Assembly (NCBI GenBank): GCA_030410095.1
Contig: JAUFRC010000002.1
Location: 211,501-275,500, forward strand
Direction: 5' to 3'
Source: Paracoccus cavernae
Lineage (GTDB): Bacteria > Pseudomonadota > Alphaproteobacteria > Rhodobacterales > Rhodobacteraceae
Length of the DNA stretch: 64,000 nucleotides
In this document: piece after piece, positions 19,072 to 29,605 of the stretch
Layout of the letters: each line of letters starts with the position of its first letter
Numbering within the stretch: position 1 is the first letter of the stretch
Program-made: the position numbers and the translations under genes
The notes under the pieces: model-generated
Told to the model about the DNA's origin: nothing
Database searches by the model: none
What the model saw: only the letters and a program-made list of their open reading frames with translations

Positions 19072-19955
19072 TCAGCCCATCCGTTCGGAAGCGTATCCAC
19101 CGAACTGGACGGGAAGACAACCGTCTTATTGCCGTTCACGAAGGCGCGATGGTGGATATGTGCGTGAATCGCGCGAGCGAGCACCTGCGCTTCGACATCG
19201 CGGCCAAGGCTGACGTAATCCTCGGGCGATTGGGCGTGGGTGACACGGATGATGTCCTGCTCGATGATCGGGCCCTCGTCGAGGTCCGCGGTCACGTAAT
19301 GGGCCGTCGCGCCGATCAGTTTGACGCCGCGCTGATAGGCCTGCTTATAAGGGTTTGCGCCCTTGAAGCTCGGCAGGAAGGAGTGGTGGATGTTGATGAT
19401 CCGGCCCGACATTTTCTGCGAAAGGTCATCGGAGAGGATCTGCATGTAGCGCGCCAGAACCACCAGCTCGGTGCCGGTATCCTCGACGATTTGCAGCATC
19501 TTGGCTTCGGCTTCGGGTTTGTTGTCCTTGGTGACCTTGATGTAGTGGAAGGGGATGTCGTGGTTCACGACGACCTTCTGGTAGGTCATGTGGTTGGAGA
19601 TCACGCCGACGATGTCGATCGGCAGCGCGCCGATCTGCCAGCGGTACAAGAGGTCGTTGAGGCAATGGCCGAAATTCGAGACCATCAGAAGAACCTTCAT
19701 CTTCTCGTTGGTCTCGTGCAGCTGCCACTGCATGTCGAATTCGCCCGCGATCGGCTCGAAGGCCTCGCGCAGCTCGGCGGCGCTTTTGCCCTCTTCGGAG
19801 CGGAAGCTGACGCGCGTGAAGAAGCGGTCGTTTTCCTGATCGTCATACTGGGCGCTATCGGTGATGTTGCAGCCGTTGGCGGCCAACATGCCGGAAATCG
19901 CGGCAACGATTCCCCGACGGGCGGGGCAGGTTACGGTCAGCACTTGGTCGGCCAT
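19072..19955 (-). CDS. purU: Formyltetrahydrofolate deformylase PurU (one frame break near the end)
   Basis: About 294 aa after repair. PurU hydrolyses 10-formyl-THF to formate and THF. Residues 1-80 are an ACT domain (LTVTCPARRGIVAAISGML); the rest is a formyltransferase domain with HHSFLPSFKGANPY and KLIGATAHYVTADLDEGPI. The frame is lost at TTCCCGTCC near 19125; one more C yields VVFPVQFGGYASERMG and a stop at 19072, the usual family ending. Without that base the frame would run on into folD. AGGAG precedes the ATG. With folD it forms a C1-oxidation module (methylene-THF to formate) that recycles THF for Tdm and DmmD. Confidence 0.92.
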
Positions 19956-20419
19956 CTTCGGCTCCTGAAAACTTCTGTGATCGTGTCTGTTTCGGCTCAC
20001 GTCCGGGTACGGCACAAGGTCTGGTCTTGGTGGCGAACCTTGATGTACCCCAACTGTGCGGAGACGGTCTTTAAACTGTCAAGAAAAAGACTTTCCTCTC
20101 ATTCTTTGGTCTTTGCTCCCGTCCCGAGCCTGATCCGCGGCTGTCGTGCACCAATGCCAACTCTGCGCAAAGTGCAAGACCACTGAAGTCGTAAAGCGTT
20201 AACTTTCGCTCGCGGGCGGCGGATACGGCGCAAATCGCGCCAAACGCGACATGGCCCTGCATGAGCCTCTATGGTCCCCGCAGGGGCGGCAGGGGCGCCC
20301 GAAGAGCCCTCTCGACAAAGCGCGTCCGAAGATGCCAGCATCATGCGGGTCCTGCCTTCAGGCAGAAAGGCGCGCGCCGAAGGGCCGGCCCTGATCCCCC
20401 AACCCCCGAAGGAGAAACG
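19956..20419. other. Intergenic region between purU and the carnitine locus
   Basis: 464 bp between divergent genes. It must hold promoters for the folate pair (minus) and the CaiD-like gene (plus). I see no strong repeat and no convincing small gene. Confidence 0.5.
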
Positions 20420-21198
20420 ATGAATCCCGTCCGTACCGAGATCCGTGGTGCCGTCCTCGAGGTCACGCTCGACCGCCCCAAAGCCAATGCGATCGACCTT
20501 GCGACCAGCCGCCTGATGGGCGAGGTCTTCACCCGTTTCCGCGATGATCCCACACTTCGCGTCGCGATCTTGACCGGCGCGGGCGACAAATTCTTTTGCC
20601 CCGGTTGGGATCTGAAGGCGGCGGCCGAAGGTGCCTCGGTCGAGGGCGATTACGGCGTCGGCGGCTTTGGCGGATTGCAGGAGCTGCGCGGGATGAACAA
20701 GCCCGTCATCATGGCGGTGAACGGGATCTGCTGCGGCGGCGGACTCGAGGTCGCGCTTTCGGGCGACATGATCATCGCGGCCGACCATGCGAGCTTCGCC
20801 CTGCCCGAGATTCGTTCGGGCACGGTTGCCGATGCCGCCTCGATCCGGCTGCCCAAGCGTATCCCTATCATATCGCGATGGAAATGCTGCTGACCGGCCG
20901 CTGGATGCAGGCCGACGAGGCCGCGCGCTGGGGCATGATCAACCGCGTCGTTCCCGCCGACCAATTGATGACCGAGGCGCGCAAACTGGCCGACGAGCTC
21001 GCCTCGGGGCCGCCGCTGGTTTTCGCCGCGATCAAGGAAATCGTGCGCGAGGCCGAGGATATGAAATTCGTCGATGCGATGGCACAGATCGCGCGCAACC
21101 AGTTCGAAACGGTCGAGGTGCTGCACCGCTCCGAGGATCAGCTCGAAGGGGCGCGCGCCTTTGCCGAAAAGCGCGATCCGATCTGGAAGGGCCGCTAG
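20420..21198 (+). CDS. caiD: Crotonase-family enzyme, carnitinyl-CoA dehydratase-like (one frame break)
   Basis: About 259 aa after repair. Carnitinyl-CoA dehydratase interconverts L-carnitinyl-CoA and crotonobetainyl-CoA. The crotonase fold shows the first oxyanion-hole region (ILTGAGDKFFCPGWDLKA) and the second (GICCGGGLEVALSGDMIIAA). The C-terminus FAEKRDPIWKGR is almost the same as the known CaiD ending, and the carnitine genes that follow agree. The frame changes near 20862 (ATCCCTATC), where one more C gives RLPKRIPYHIAMEML. A GGAG site lies 6 bp before the ATG. Other enoyl-CoA hydratases are possible. No caiB or caiC (CoA transferase, ligase) is nearby. Confidence 0.78.
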
Positions 21199-21204
21199 GC
21201 CGCG

Positions 21205-22170
21205 CTAGCCCTGCCGCGCTGCGCCGATCGTTTCGCCATATTGGCTGCGATAGGCGCGCGCGAGCGTGGCCGAGGAGGCAAAGCCCGTGCGCGCCGCAAT
21301 CTCGGCCAAAGTAAGTCGCGTATCCATCGCCAGCGCGCGGGCATGCGACAGCCGGATCAGCCGGTAATAGCGCCCCGCCGGCATCTGTAAGGTCGCCATG
21401 AACATGCGGTCGAGCGTGCGCAGGGAAACGGCGGCGATCTCGGCGATGTCGGGCAGGGGCAGGGGCGTGTCGGCAGTCTCGCGCATCGCCTTGACCGCGC
21501 GTTGCAGTGCGGGCGGCAGGCCGAGATCCATCATCCGCGGCACGGCGGGCGGGTAATCGACGGGGCTGTCATAGGGGCCGGAGGTCGCGGCGATCCGGCC
21601 GAACATATTGGCGACATCAAAGCTGAGCGCCTCGTCTCCGCGCCCGCTGATCAGCGAAAGCGTCCAGTCGAGCACCCCGCCCGCGCCGCCGCAGGTCACG
21701 CAATCGCCGTCCTGCACCCAGGGCGTGGTCAGCGAGTCTACGTCGAGGAAGGTCTCGGCGAAAGCATCGAGCTCCATCCAGTGGATCGTCGCGCGCCGTC
21801 CGGTCAGCAGCCCCGCCCCCGCCATCAGCCAGGCGCCGGTATCAAGCCCCACGGTCAGCGGCAGGCCGCGCGATTTGCGCCGGATGATCTGGGTCGCGGC
21901 GCGGCTCATATGGTCGCGCGCGCCGTATCCCGTCACCACGACCAGCGCATCCGTGGCCCCGATCCGGTCCGCCGAAAGGTCCGCCGCCAGCGAAAGCCGC
22001 GACGAACTGGTCGCAGGCTGGCCGTCCATTGTCGCAATCTGCCATGAAAACAGGCGCTTGCCTGAAATATCGCGGGCTGCACGCAAGGGTTCGATCGCGC
22101 AGGCAAGGATCATGTTCGAGAAACCGTCGAACACAAGAAAAGTTAAATGGAAGGGCGATTCTGGCGTCAT
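21205..22170 (-). CDS. GlxA-type AraC-family regulator, probable carnitine regulator CdhR-like
   Basis: About 321 aa from the chosen ATG at 22170. An upstream in-frame TTG would add 23 unlikely residues. Residues about 8-180 are a DJ-1/PfpI-like ligand domain (FLVFDGFSNMILACAIEPLRAA). The C-terminal third is an AraC helix-turn-helix pair (ISLRTLDRMF-like and GFASSATLARAYRSQYG). CdhR, the carnitine catabolism activator of Pseudomonas, has this architecture. It is divergent from the BKACE gene 93 bp away and is the obvious regulator of the locus, with carnitine or glycine betaine as candidate ligand (inference). Confidence 0.83.
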   Translation of the reverse strand: MTPESPFHLTFLVFDGFSNMILACAIEPLRAARDISGKRLFSWQIATMDGQPATSSSRLSLAADLSADRIGATDALVVVTGYGARDHMSRAATQIIRRKSRGLPLTVGLDTGAWLMAGAGLLTGRRATIHWMELDAFAETFLDVDSLTTPWVQDGDCVTCGGAGGVLDWTLSLISGRGDEALSFDVANMFGRIAATSGPYDSPVDYPPAVPRMMDLGLPPALQRAVKAMRETADTPLPLPDIAEIAAVSLRTLDRMFMATLQMPAGRYYRLIRLSHARALAMDTRLTLAEIAARTGFASSATLARAYRSQYGETIGAARQG

Positions 22171-22262
22171 AGGCAAATGATAAGGCTGACAATGCAAATC
22201 ACAATGCCTGAAAGCCTCTACGCTCAAGGTTAACGACAAAGCCTTTACCTGCCGGAGCCACC

Positions 22263-23138
22263 ATGAACCGCGACGTTTTCATTACCTGTGCCGTGACCGG
22301 ATCGGGCCAGAGCCATCTCAAATCGGACAAGGTTCCGCGCTCGCCCAAACAGATCGCCGAAGCCTGTATCGAGGCCGCCAAGGCTGGCGCGGCAATTGCC
22401 CATGTCCATGTCCGCGATCCCGAAACCGGCACGCCCTCGCGCGATCCCGCGCTTTACCGCGAAGTGGTTGAGCGCGTGCGTTCCTCGGATACGGATGTCG
22501 TTTTGAACCTGACGGCAGGCATGGGCGGCGACATCATTCTGGGCGACGTGGAAAGCCCGCTGCCGCTTGGCCCCGGCACAGATATGGTCGGCGCGACCGA
22601 GCGTCTGGTCCATGTCGAAGAGCTTCTGCCCGAGATCTGCACGCTTGACTGCGGCACGATGAATTTCGCCGAAGCCGATTACGTCATGACCAACACGCCC
22701 GGCATGCTGCGCGCAATGGCGCGGCGCATTCAGGCCGCAGGCGTGCGCCCCGAGATCGAGGCTTTCGACACCGGCCATCTCTGGCTCGCCAAAACGCTGG
22801 TCGACGAGGGGTTGATCGACGATCCGGTGATGATCCAGCTCTGCATGGGCATTCCCTATGGCGCGCCGGCCGATCCCAATTCGCTGATGGCGATGGTCAA
22901 CAACATCCCCGCCGGCTGGACCTATTCGATGTTCTCGATCGGGCGGATGCAGATGCCCTATGTCGCGCAGGCGGCGCTGGCGGGCGGTCATGTCCGCGTG
23001 GGTCTCGAGGATAATATCTGGCTCGATCGCGGGGTTCTGGCCTCGAACGGCGATCTGGTCGACCGCGCGGGCACCATTCTGACCAATATGGGCTGCCGGA
23101 TCATGACGCCCGCCGAGGTGCGCGAAAGCTTAAACTGA
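22263..23138 (+). CDS. cdhC: BKACE (DUF849) beta-keto acid cleavage enzyme, probable 3-dehydrocarnitine cleavage
   Basis: 291 aa, intact. BKACE enzymes condense a beta-keto acid with acetyl-CoA in a zinc-dependent retro-Claisen reaction. In carnitine degradation the enzyme turns 3-dehydrocarnitine plus acetyl-CoA into betainyl-CoA and acetoacetate. The metal His pair is in HVHVRDPETG, and NLTAGMGGD, EAFDTGHLW, GIPYGAP and the late HVRVGLEDNIWL (with the metal Glu) are family blocks. A GGAG-like site precedes the ATG. The carnitine specificity rests on context: the next metabolic gene is a carnitine dehydrogenase fused to a thioesterase. Confidence 0.85.
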   Translation: MNRDVFITCAVTGSGQSHLKSDKVPRSPKQIAEACIEAAKAGAAIAHVHVRDPETGTPSRDPALYREVVERVRSSDTDVVLNLTAGMGGDIILGDVESPLPLGPGTDMVGATERLVHVEELLPEICTLDCGTMNFAEADYVMTNTPGMLRAMARRIQAAGVRPEIEAFDTGHLWLAKTLVDEGLIDDPVMIQLCMGIPYGAPADPNSLMAMVNNIPAGWTYSMFSIGRMQMPYVAQAALAGGHVRVGLEDNIWLDRGVLASNGDLVDRAGTILTNMGCRIMTPAEVRESLN

Positions 23139-23176
23139 CCCGCCGCTAAAGGACGGGCAAAACAGGGAGAAGCACG

Positions 23177-24726
23177 ATGACCAATTTGACCAGACGCGGC
23201 CTTTTGGCCGGAACCGTCGCCGCCACCGCCGCGGGGCTGCTGCTGCCTTACGGCGTAGCCGCCCAAGAGGCGCAGCCCAAAGTCGGCGGCTCGATGCGGA
23301 TCGGGATGTCGGGGGCGGCGACCTCGGATACGCTTGATCCGGCGCTGTTTTTGTCGGGGCCGGTGATCATCGGCATGCTCGCGGTCTGCAACACGCTGGT
23401 CGAGATCGACCATACCGGCAAGGCCGTTCCCGATCTTGCCGAAAGCGTCGAGCCGGATGCGGGCGCGGTGATCTGGACCTTCAAGATCCGCAGCGATGCG
23501 ACTTTCGGCGACGGCAAGGCCGTGACGGCGAAAGACGTGATCGCCTCGTTCAACCACCATCGCGGCGAGGCCAGCAAATCGGGCGCGAAAGGCCCGCTGG
23601 AACAGGTCAAGGACATCCGCGCCGATGGCGATCACACCGTGGTCTTCGAGCTGAATTCGGGCAATGCCGATTTCGCGACCATCACCGCCGATTACCACTA
23701 TCTCATCATGCCCGCCAACGAAGACGGCACGATGAACTGGCAATCGGGTCTGGGCACGGGCGGCTATACGCTCGAACATCACGATCCGGGCGTGCGGGTC
23801 TCGCTGAAGCGGCGCGGCGATTACTTCAAAAGGACCGCGCATGGTTCGAGACGGTCGAGATCATCGCGATCTCGGACCCGACCGCGCGCCAGAACGCGCT
23901 GATGACCGGCGAGGTCGATGTGATCAACGCCCCCGATCTGGCGACGGTCGGTCTGCTCAAACGCCGTCCCGGCATCTCGCTGGTCGAGACCACCGGCACC
24001 GCGCATTACACCATGCCGATGCTGACGAACGGCGCGCCGCTCAACGACAACAACGTCCGCCTTGCGCTGAAATATGCGATCAACCGCGAGGAATTCCTCG
24101 AAAAGATCCTGCACGGCTACGGCAAGGTCGCCAACGATACCCCGATCACGCCCGCGAACCGCTATTATGCGGCCGATCTGCCGCAGCATAGCTACGACCC
24201 CGACAAGGCGAAGTTCCACCTCAAACAGGCGGGGATGGACAGTCTCGACATCGACCTGTCGACCTCGGAAACCGCCTTTACCGGCGCGGTCAATGCGGCG
24301 CAGCTCTTCCAGCAATCGGCCAAGGCCTGCGGCATCAACGTCACCGTCAAGCGCGAGCCGGAAGACAATTACTGGACGAATGTCTGGATGAAGAAGCCCT
24401 TCTGCATGGGCTACTGGAACGGCCGCCCGACCGAGGACGATATGTTCAGCCTCACTTATGCATCCGGCGCGGAATGGAACGAGAGCTTCTGGGAAAACGA
24501 GAAGTTCAACCAGCTTCTGATCACCGCGCGGACCGAGCTCGACGATGCGAAACGCCGCGAGATGTATCACGAGATGCAGGCGATCGTGTCGGAAGACGGC
24601 GGCACGATCATTCCGGTCTTCGTCAACTATGTCGACGCCAAGAACGACAAGGTCGCGCATGGGCCGGTGGCGGGAGACCGCTTCTTCGACGGCTGGAAAA
24701 TTGTGGAACGGTGGTGGGCAGCATGA
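23177..24726 (+). CDS. Peptide/nickel-type ABC transporter substrate-binding protein, Tat-exported (one frame break)
   Basis: About 516 aa after repair. It is an SBP_bac_5 family periplasmic receptor. The N-terminus TNLTRRGLLAGTVAATAAGL carries a twin-arginine signal ending near VAAQEA. Body motifs include TLDPALF, the WTFKIRSDATFGDGKAVTAKDVIAS block typical of DppA/OppA relatives, and NNVRLALKYAINREEFL. The frame changes near 23830 in an AAAA run; one more A gives YFKKDRAWFETVEI. It starts 38 bp after the BKACE gene and overlaps the dehydrogenase start by ATGA, so it is co-translated with carnitine enzymes. Carnitine or an acylcarnitine is a likely ligand (inference). Confidence 0.88.
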
Positions 24727-26194
24727 AAATCGCAGCAATCGGCGGCGGGGTTATCGGCGGGGGATGGATCGCAAGATTCATCCTCGCGGGCCATGACGTG
24801 CGAGTCTTCGACCCCCATCCCGAGGCGGCCCGCATCGTCGGCGAGGTCATGGGGAACGCCTCTCGAGCATGGGGCAAGCTTTACCAAGCACCCCTTCCCG
24901 AGGCGGGCCGCATCATCTGGTGCGACAGCATCGCCGATGCGGTCAAGGATGCCGATTACATTCAGGAAAGCGTGCCCGAGCGGCTGGATCTCAAACACAA
25001 GATCCTGTCCGAGATAGAGGCCGCAGCCCCGCGGATGCCGTGATCGGCTCGTCGACCTCGGGCTTCAAACCCTCGGAGCTGCGCGAAGGTGCGCGCCATC
25101 CCGAACGCATCCTTGTCGCACACCCGTTCAACCCCGTTTATCTTCTGCCGGTGGTCGAGATTGTCGGCGGCAGCGGCGACGGGGCCGATGCGGCGCGGCG
25201 TGCGACCGATCTTTTGTCGCAGGTCGGGATGAAACCCGTCTCGATCGCGCGGGAGATCGACGCCCATATCGGCGACCGCCTGCTGGAAGCGGTGTGGCGC
25301 GAGGCGCTTTGGCTGGTCAATGACGGCATCGCCACGACCGAGGAAATCGACGACATCATCCGCTTCGGCTTCGGCCTTCGTTGGGCGCAAATGGGCCTGT
25401 TCGAGACCTACCGCATCGCGGGCGGCGAGGCGGGGATGAAGCATTTCCTCGCACAATTCGGCCCCGCGCTGAAATGGCCGTGGACGAAACTGATGGATGT
25501 GCCCGAGCTCGACGACCGGCTCGTCGGCATGATCGCGGATCAATCGGATGCGCAATCGGGGATGCATTCGATCCGCGAGCTGGAACGCATCCGCGACGAC
25601 AACCTGATCGGAATTTTCCAAGCGCTCAAGGCCAACAACTGGGGCGCAGGGCAGAACCTTCAGGAGATGGAAAACCGCTTTTATGCCCGCGAGGTTGCTG
25701 CGCCCTCGGGCTATCCGCTCCAGCTTCACCGCGCGAGCGTCAGCGGCGAATGGCTTGATTACAACGGACATATGACCGAGTTCCGCTATTTGCAGGTGCT
25801 GGGCGATGCGACCGACGCCTTCATGATCCATGTCGGGCTGGACGCCGATTACCGTGCGGGCGGCTTTTCGGCCTATACGGTCGAAAGTCACATCCGCCAT
25901 CTTGCAGAAGCTTCGGGCGGCGATAGGCTGAAGGTGGAGACCAGACTTTTGGGCTATGATGCCAAAAAGTTCCGCCTGTTCCACAGCATCCTCAGGGAAG
26001 ATGGAACCATCGTCGCGACAGGAGAACATATGCTATTGCATGTCGATACCAAGGAAGGGCGCGCGGTTGCCATGAGCGGCGACCTCGAGGCGGCTTTCGC
26101 GCGGATCGCGGCGCTTGATCTGGCGCTGCCCGCGCCGAAGCGGCAGGTGCCGGCATTCGCCGCATCGGCCAGAGGGAGGCCGCCGCATGAGTGA
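24723..26194 (+). CDS. cdhA: L-carnitine dehydrogenase fused to betainyl-CoA thioesterase (one frame break)
   Basis: About 490 aa after repair. Residues 1-310 are a 3-hydroxyacyl-CoA-dehydrogenase-like protein (GGGVIGGGWIARFILAGH NAD site; SSTSGFKPSEL; HPFNPVYLLPVVEIV). It should oxidise L-carnitine to 3-dehydrocarnitine. Residues about 335-490 form a hotdog-fold thioesterase (SGEWLDYNGHMTEFRYLQV, FSAYTVESHIRHL) able to hydrolyse the betainyl-CoA made by the BKACE enzyme to glycine betaine. The fusion of the two steps is known from rhizobial and roseobacter relatives. The frame changes near 25030 at GCCCCGCGG; one more C restores AAAPADAVIGSSTSG. The start overlaps the upstream stop (ATGA). 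Confidence 0.88.
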
Positions 26195-27161
26195 GACCCG
26201 ATCAAGCAGCGCCCTGAAACACATGATTCTGACGCGGCTTGGTATCGGTGTCTTCACGCTGTTCATCATCTCGGTTCTGGTCTTTCTGGCGGTTTCCATG
26301 CTGCCGGGAGACATTGCCGAACAGGTCCTCGGGCGGAATGCCACGCCCGAGGCCGTCACCGCTTTCCGCGACGAGCTCGGCCTCGACCAGCCCTTGATCC
26401 AACGCTATTTCGGCTGGATCGCGGGGGTGCTTCAGGGCGATTTCGGCAATTCCCTTGCCAATGGCCGGCCGGTTTCGGAACTGCTGGCCGGGCGTCTGGG
26501 CAATACGATGTTTCTCGCCGCCTATGCTGCCGTGATCGCGGTGCCGCTGGCGGTGGGGCTGGGCCTTCTGGCCGCTTTGTGGCGTGGCGGCTGGTTCGAC
26601 CGCATCGTCAATATCCTCAGCCTCAGCGCGATTTCCTTTCCGGAATTCTTCATCGCCTATCTGCTGATGTTCTGGCTGTCGGTCAAACTGGGCTGGTTTC
26701 CCTCGATGGCGAGCATCTCGCCCGGCGCGGGCCTCTCCGAGATGCTCTCGCGCACCTTCCTGCCCGCAATCACGCTGGTTCTCGTCGTGACGGCGCATAT
26801 GATGCGCATGACGCGGGCGGCGGTCGTCAACGTTCTGGGCGCGCCCTATATCGCCATGGCGCGGCTCAAGGGCGTGAGCCCGTGGCGCGTCATTGCCTTC
26901 CACGCTTTGCCCAATGCGCTCGCGCCGATCATCAACGTGATCGCACTCAATATCGCGTGGCTCATCACCGGCGTCGTCATCGTCGAAGTGGTTTTCGTTT
27001 ATCCCGGCATGGGCCAGCTGATGGTCGACAGCGTGACCAACCGCGACATGCCGGTGGTACAGGCCTGCGCGCTGATCTTTGCCGCTGTCTATATCCTGCT
27101 CAACCTGCTCGCGGATGTGCTGGCCATCGCCACCAACCCGCGCCTGCTGCATCCGAGGTAA
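26187..27161 (+). CDS. Peptide-type ABC transporter permease 1 (DppB/OppB-like)
   Basis: 324 aa, intact. Inner-membrane permease of the importer that uses the substrate-binding protein two genes upstream. Six membrane segments are visible; the first is preceded by KHMILTRLGIGVFTLFIISV and followed by the family's periplasmic block GRNATPEAVTAFRDELGLDQPL. The EAA cytoplasmic loop reads about APYIAMARLKGVSPWRVIAFHALPNA. The ATG overlaps the dehydrogenase-thioesterase stop by 8 bp. Confidence 0.9.
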   Translation: MSETRSSSALKHMILTRLGIGVFTLFIISVLVFLAVSMLPGDIAEQVLGRNATPEAVTAFRDELGLDQPLIQRYFGWIAGVLQGDFGNSLANGRPVSELLAGRLGNTMFLAAYAAVIAVPLAVGLGLLAALWRGGWFDRIVNILSLSAISFPEFFIAYLLMFWLSVKLGWFPSMASISPGAGLSEMLSRTFLPAITLVLVVTAHMMRMTRAAVVNVLGAPYIAMARLKGVSPWRVIAFHALPNALAPIINVIALNIAWLITGVVIVEVVFVYPGMGQLMVDSVTNRDMPVVQACALIFAAVYILLNLLADVLAIATNPRLLHPR

Positions 27162-27164
27162 GCC

Positions 27165-28000
27165 ATGTCGATCGCCATTGGTCTTGCCCGCACCATCCGC
27201 ACCATGCCGCCGACCGCGATTTTCGGCGTGCTGGTCATTCTGGCCTATGCCGTCGTGACGATCTTCGCGCCGCTGATCGCGCCCTATGGCGAGGCCGAAA
27301 TCGTCGGCGCGCAATTCGAGCCTTGGGAGGGCGCCTTTCCGCTCGGTACCGATTCCTTGGTCGCGATATGCTCTCGCGCCTGATCTGGGGCGCGAGGAAT
27401 ACCGTCAGCATCGCGCTGATCACTACGGTTCTGGCCTTTGCAATCGGCGCGATTGCGGGACTTCTGGCGGCGGCTCTCGGCGGCTGGTTCGACCTGATCC
27501 TATCCCGGATCGTCGATATTCTGATGGCGGTGCCTGCGCTGATCTTTACGCTGCTCGCGCTGTCGGCCTTGGGACCGGGCGTGGTCAATCTGATCCTCGT
27601 GATCGCGGTGCTCGATTCAACCCGCGTTTTCCGTCTGGCCCGCGCCACCGCGATGAATGTCATGGTGCTCGATTACGTCGAGGCCGCCAAATTGCGCGGC
27701 GAGGGGACCTGGTGGATCATCCGCCGCGAGGTCCTGCCCAATATCGCGGCCCCGCTGATCGCCGAATTCGGGCTGCGCTTCTGCTTTGTCTTCCTGACGA
27801 TTTCGGCTCTGGCCTTTCTTGGTCTGGGCTTGCCGCCACCGATGGCCGATTGGGGGTCGATGGTGCGGGACAATGCCTCGCTCATTACCTTTGGCGATGT
27901 GACGCCTCTGCTGCCCGCAGGCGCGATCGCGCTTTTGACGGTCGCGGTGAACTTTGTCGTCGACTGGATGCTGCACCGCGCTTCGGGTCTGAAGGATTGA
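27165..28000 (+). CDS. Peptide-type ABC transporter permease 2 (DppC/OppC-like, one frame break)
   Basis: About 278 aa after repair. The second permease half of the importer, starting 3 bp after permease 1. After the first helix come the DppC-type block FPLGTDSLGRDMLSRLIWGARNTV and the EAA loop DYVEAAKLRGEGTWWIIRREVLPN. The frame changes near 27360 at TCCTTGGTCG; one more G restores TDSLGRDML. LGLGLPPPMADWGSMV near the end is family-typical. Confidence 0.9.
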
Positions 28001-28004
28001 TGCC

Positions 28005-29603
28005 ATGCTTTTGAAAATCGACGGGCTGAAGATCGAGGCCAAAGGCGAGGCGGGTTGGAACCCGATCCTGCACGGGGTCGGATTGCAGCTCGACCGTGGC
28101 GAGGTCATGGGGCTGATCGGGAATCCGGCGCGGGTAAATCGACGCTCGGTCTGGCGGCGATGGGCTATGCCGCGCCGGGGCTGCGCTTTGCCGGAGGTAA
28201 GGTCATGCTCGACGGGGCGGATCTTCTGGCGATGCCCGACCGAGCGCGCCGCGATCTGCGCGGCAAGCGCGTGGCCTATGTCGCGCAATCCGCGGCGGCG
28301 AGCTTCAACCCCGCCTGGCGTCTGCTCGAGCAGTTCTGCGAAGGGCCCATGATCCACGGCACCAGCACCCGTCCGCAATCCGAGGCCTTCGCCCGCGAGC
28401 TTTACGCCAAGATGCATCTGCCCCATCCCGACCAATTCGGCCTGCGCTTTCCGCATCAGGTATCGGGCGGGCAATTGCAGCGTGCGATGGTTGCGATGGC
28501 CATGGCCTGTCGCCCCGATCTGATCATCTTCGACGAGCCGACAACCGCGCTGGACGTGACAACGCAGGTCGGCGTTCTGGCCTCGATCCGCGAGGCGGTA
28601 CGCGAATTCGGCACGGCCGCGATCTATATCACCCATGATCTCGCCGTGGTTGCACAAATGGCCGACCGGATCAAAGTCATGCGCCACGGCCGCGAGGTCG
28701 AGGAGGCACCGACGCGCCAGATGATGGAGGCCCCGCGCGAGGACTATACGCGCTCGCTTTGGGCGGTGCGCGAATTCACACGACCGGCGCGCGCGCTCGA
28801 CGAAAGCACGGTGCCCACCATCCGCATCTCGGGCGTGACGGCAGCTTACGGTGCGGTCAATGTGCTGGAGGACATCAGCTTCGACATCCCGAAAGGCGCG
28901 ACCGTCGCGGTCGTCGGCGAATCCGGTTCGGGAAAATCCACGACCGCTCGGGCGATCACCGGCCTTTTGCCGCCGAAAACCGGCACGGTCATGCTCAACG
29001 GCGTGACGCTGCCGCCCGCGCTCAAGGACCGCAGCAAAGAGCAGCTGCGCCAGATCCAGATGATCTACCAGATGGCCGATACCGCGCTCAATCCGCGCCA
29101 GACCATCCGCCAGATTTTGACGCGCCCCATCGCCTTCTACCGCGGCCTTTCGGGGCGCGCGCTGAACGAGCGGTTGCACGAGCTGATGGAGCAGATCGAG
29201 CTTGATCCGGCGAAGTTTCTCGACCGGTTGCCCTCGGAATTGTCGGGGGCCAAAAGCAAAGGATCGGCATCGCGCGCGCCCTTGCCGCCGAGCCGGAGTT
29301 CATCATCTGCGACGAGGTCACCAGCGCGCTCGACCAACTGGTTGCCGAAGGAATCCTGCGCCTTCTCAGCCGCATTCAGGACGAAACCGGCGTCTCCTAC
29401 ATGTTTATCACCCATGATATCGCGACGGTGCGCGCGATTGCCGACGAGGTGGTGGTGATGAAGGGCGGGCGGGTGATGGATCAGGGCGCGAAGGCCACCG
29501 TTCTCGATCCCCGCGCCATCCCTATACGGTCGAGCTGCTGGCCTCGGTCCCCGAGCCGGATCCCGATTGGCTGACCCGCCGCATCGCGCAGGGTGTCCAG
29601 TAG
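28005..29603 (+). CDS. Peptide-type ABC transporter ATP-binding protein, two fused ATPase domains (three frame breaks)
   Basis: About 533 aa after repair. A DppD-DppF-like fusion energises the two permeases. Domain 1 (about residues 1-250) has ESGAGKST, the VSGGQLQRAM signature and LIIFDEPTTALD, then an ITHD His. Domain 2 has GESGSGKSTT, LSGGQKQRIGIARAL, FIICDEVTSALD and a second FITHD. Frame breaks: GATCGGGAATCC near 28120 (one G), TCGGGGGCC near 29250 (one G), and CGCGCCATCCC near 29520 (one C, giving AHPYTVELLA). ATG at 28005 follows the permease stop by 4 bp. Both sites look catalytic. Confidence 0.88.
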
Positions 29604-29605
29604 GA

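Noticed and set aside
18660..19072. Long PurU fusion running into folD
   Set aside because: The apparent 451-residue frame arises because a lost C near 19125 removes the purU stop; the extra part is folD in the wrong frame.
22171..22239. Upstream TTG start for the GlxA-type regulator
   Set aside because: The 23 extra residues lie outside the conserved domain; the ATG at 22170 begins directly before it.
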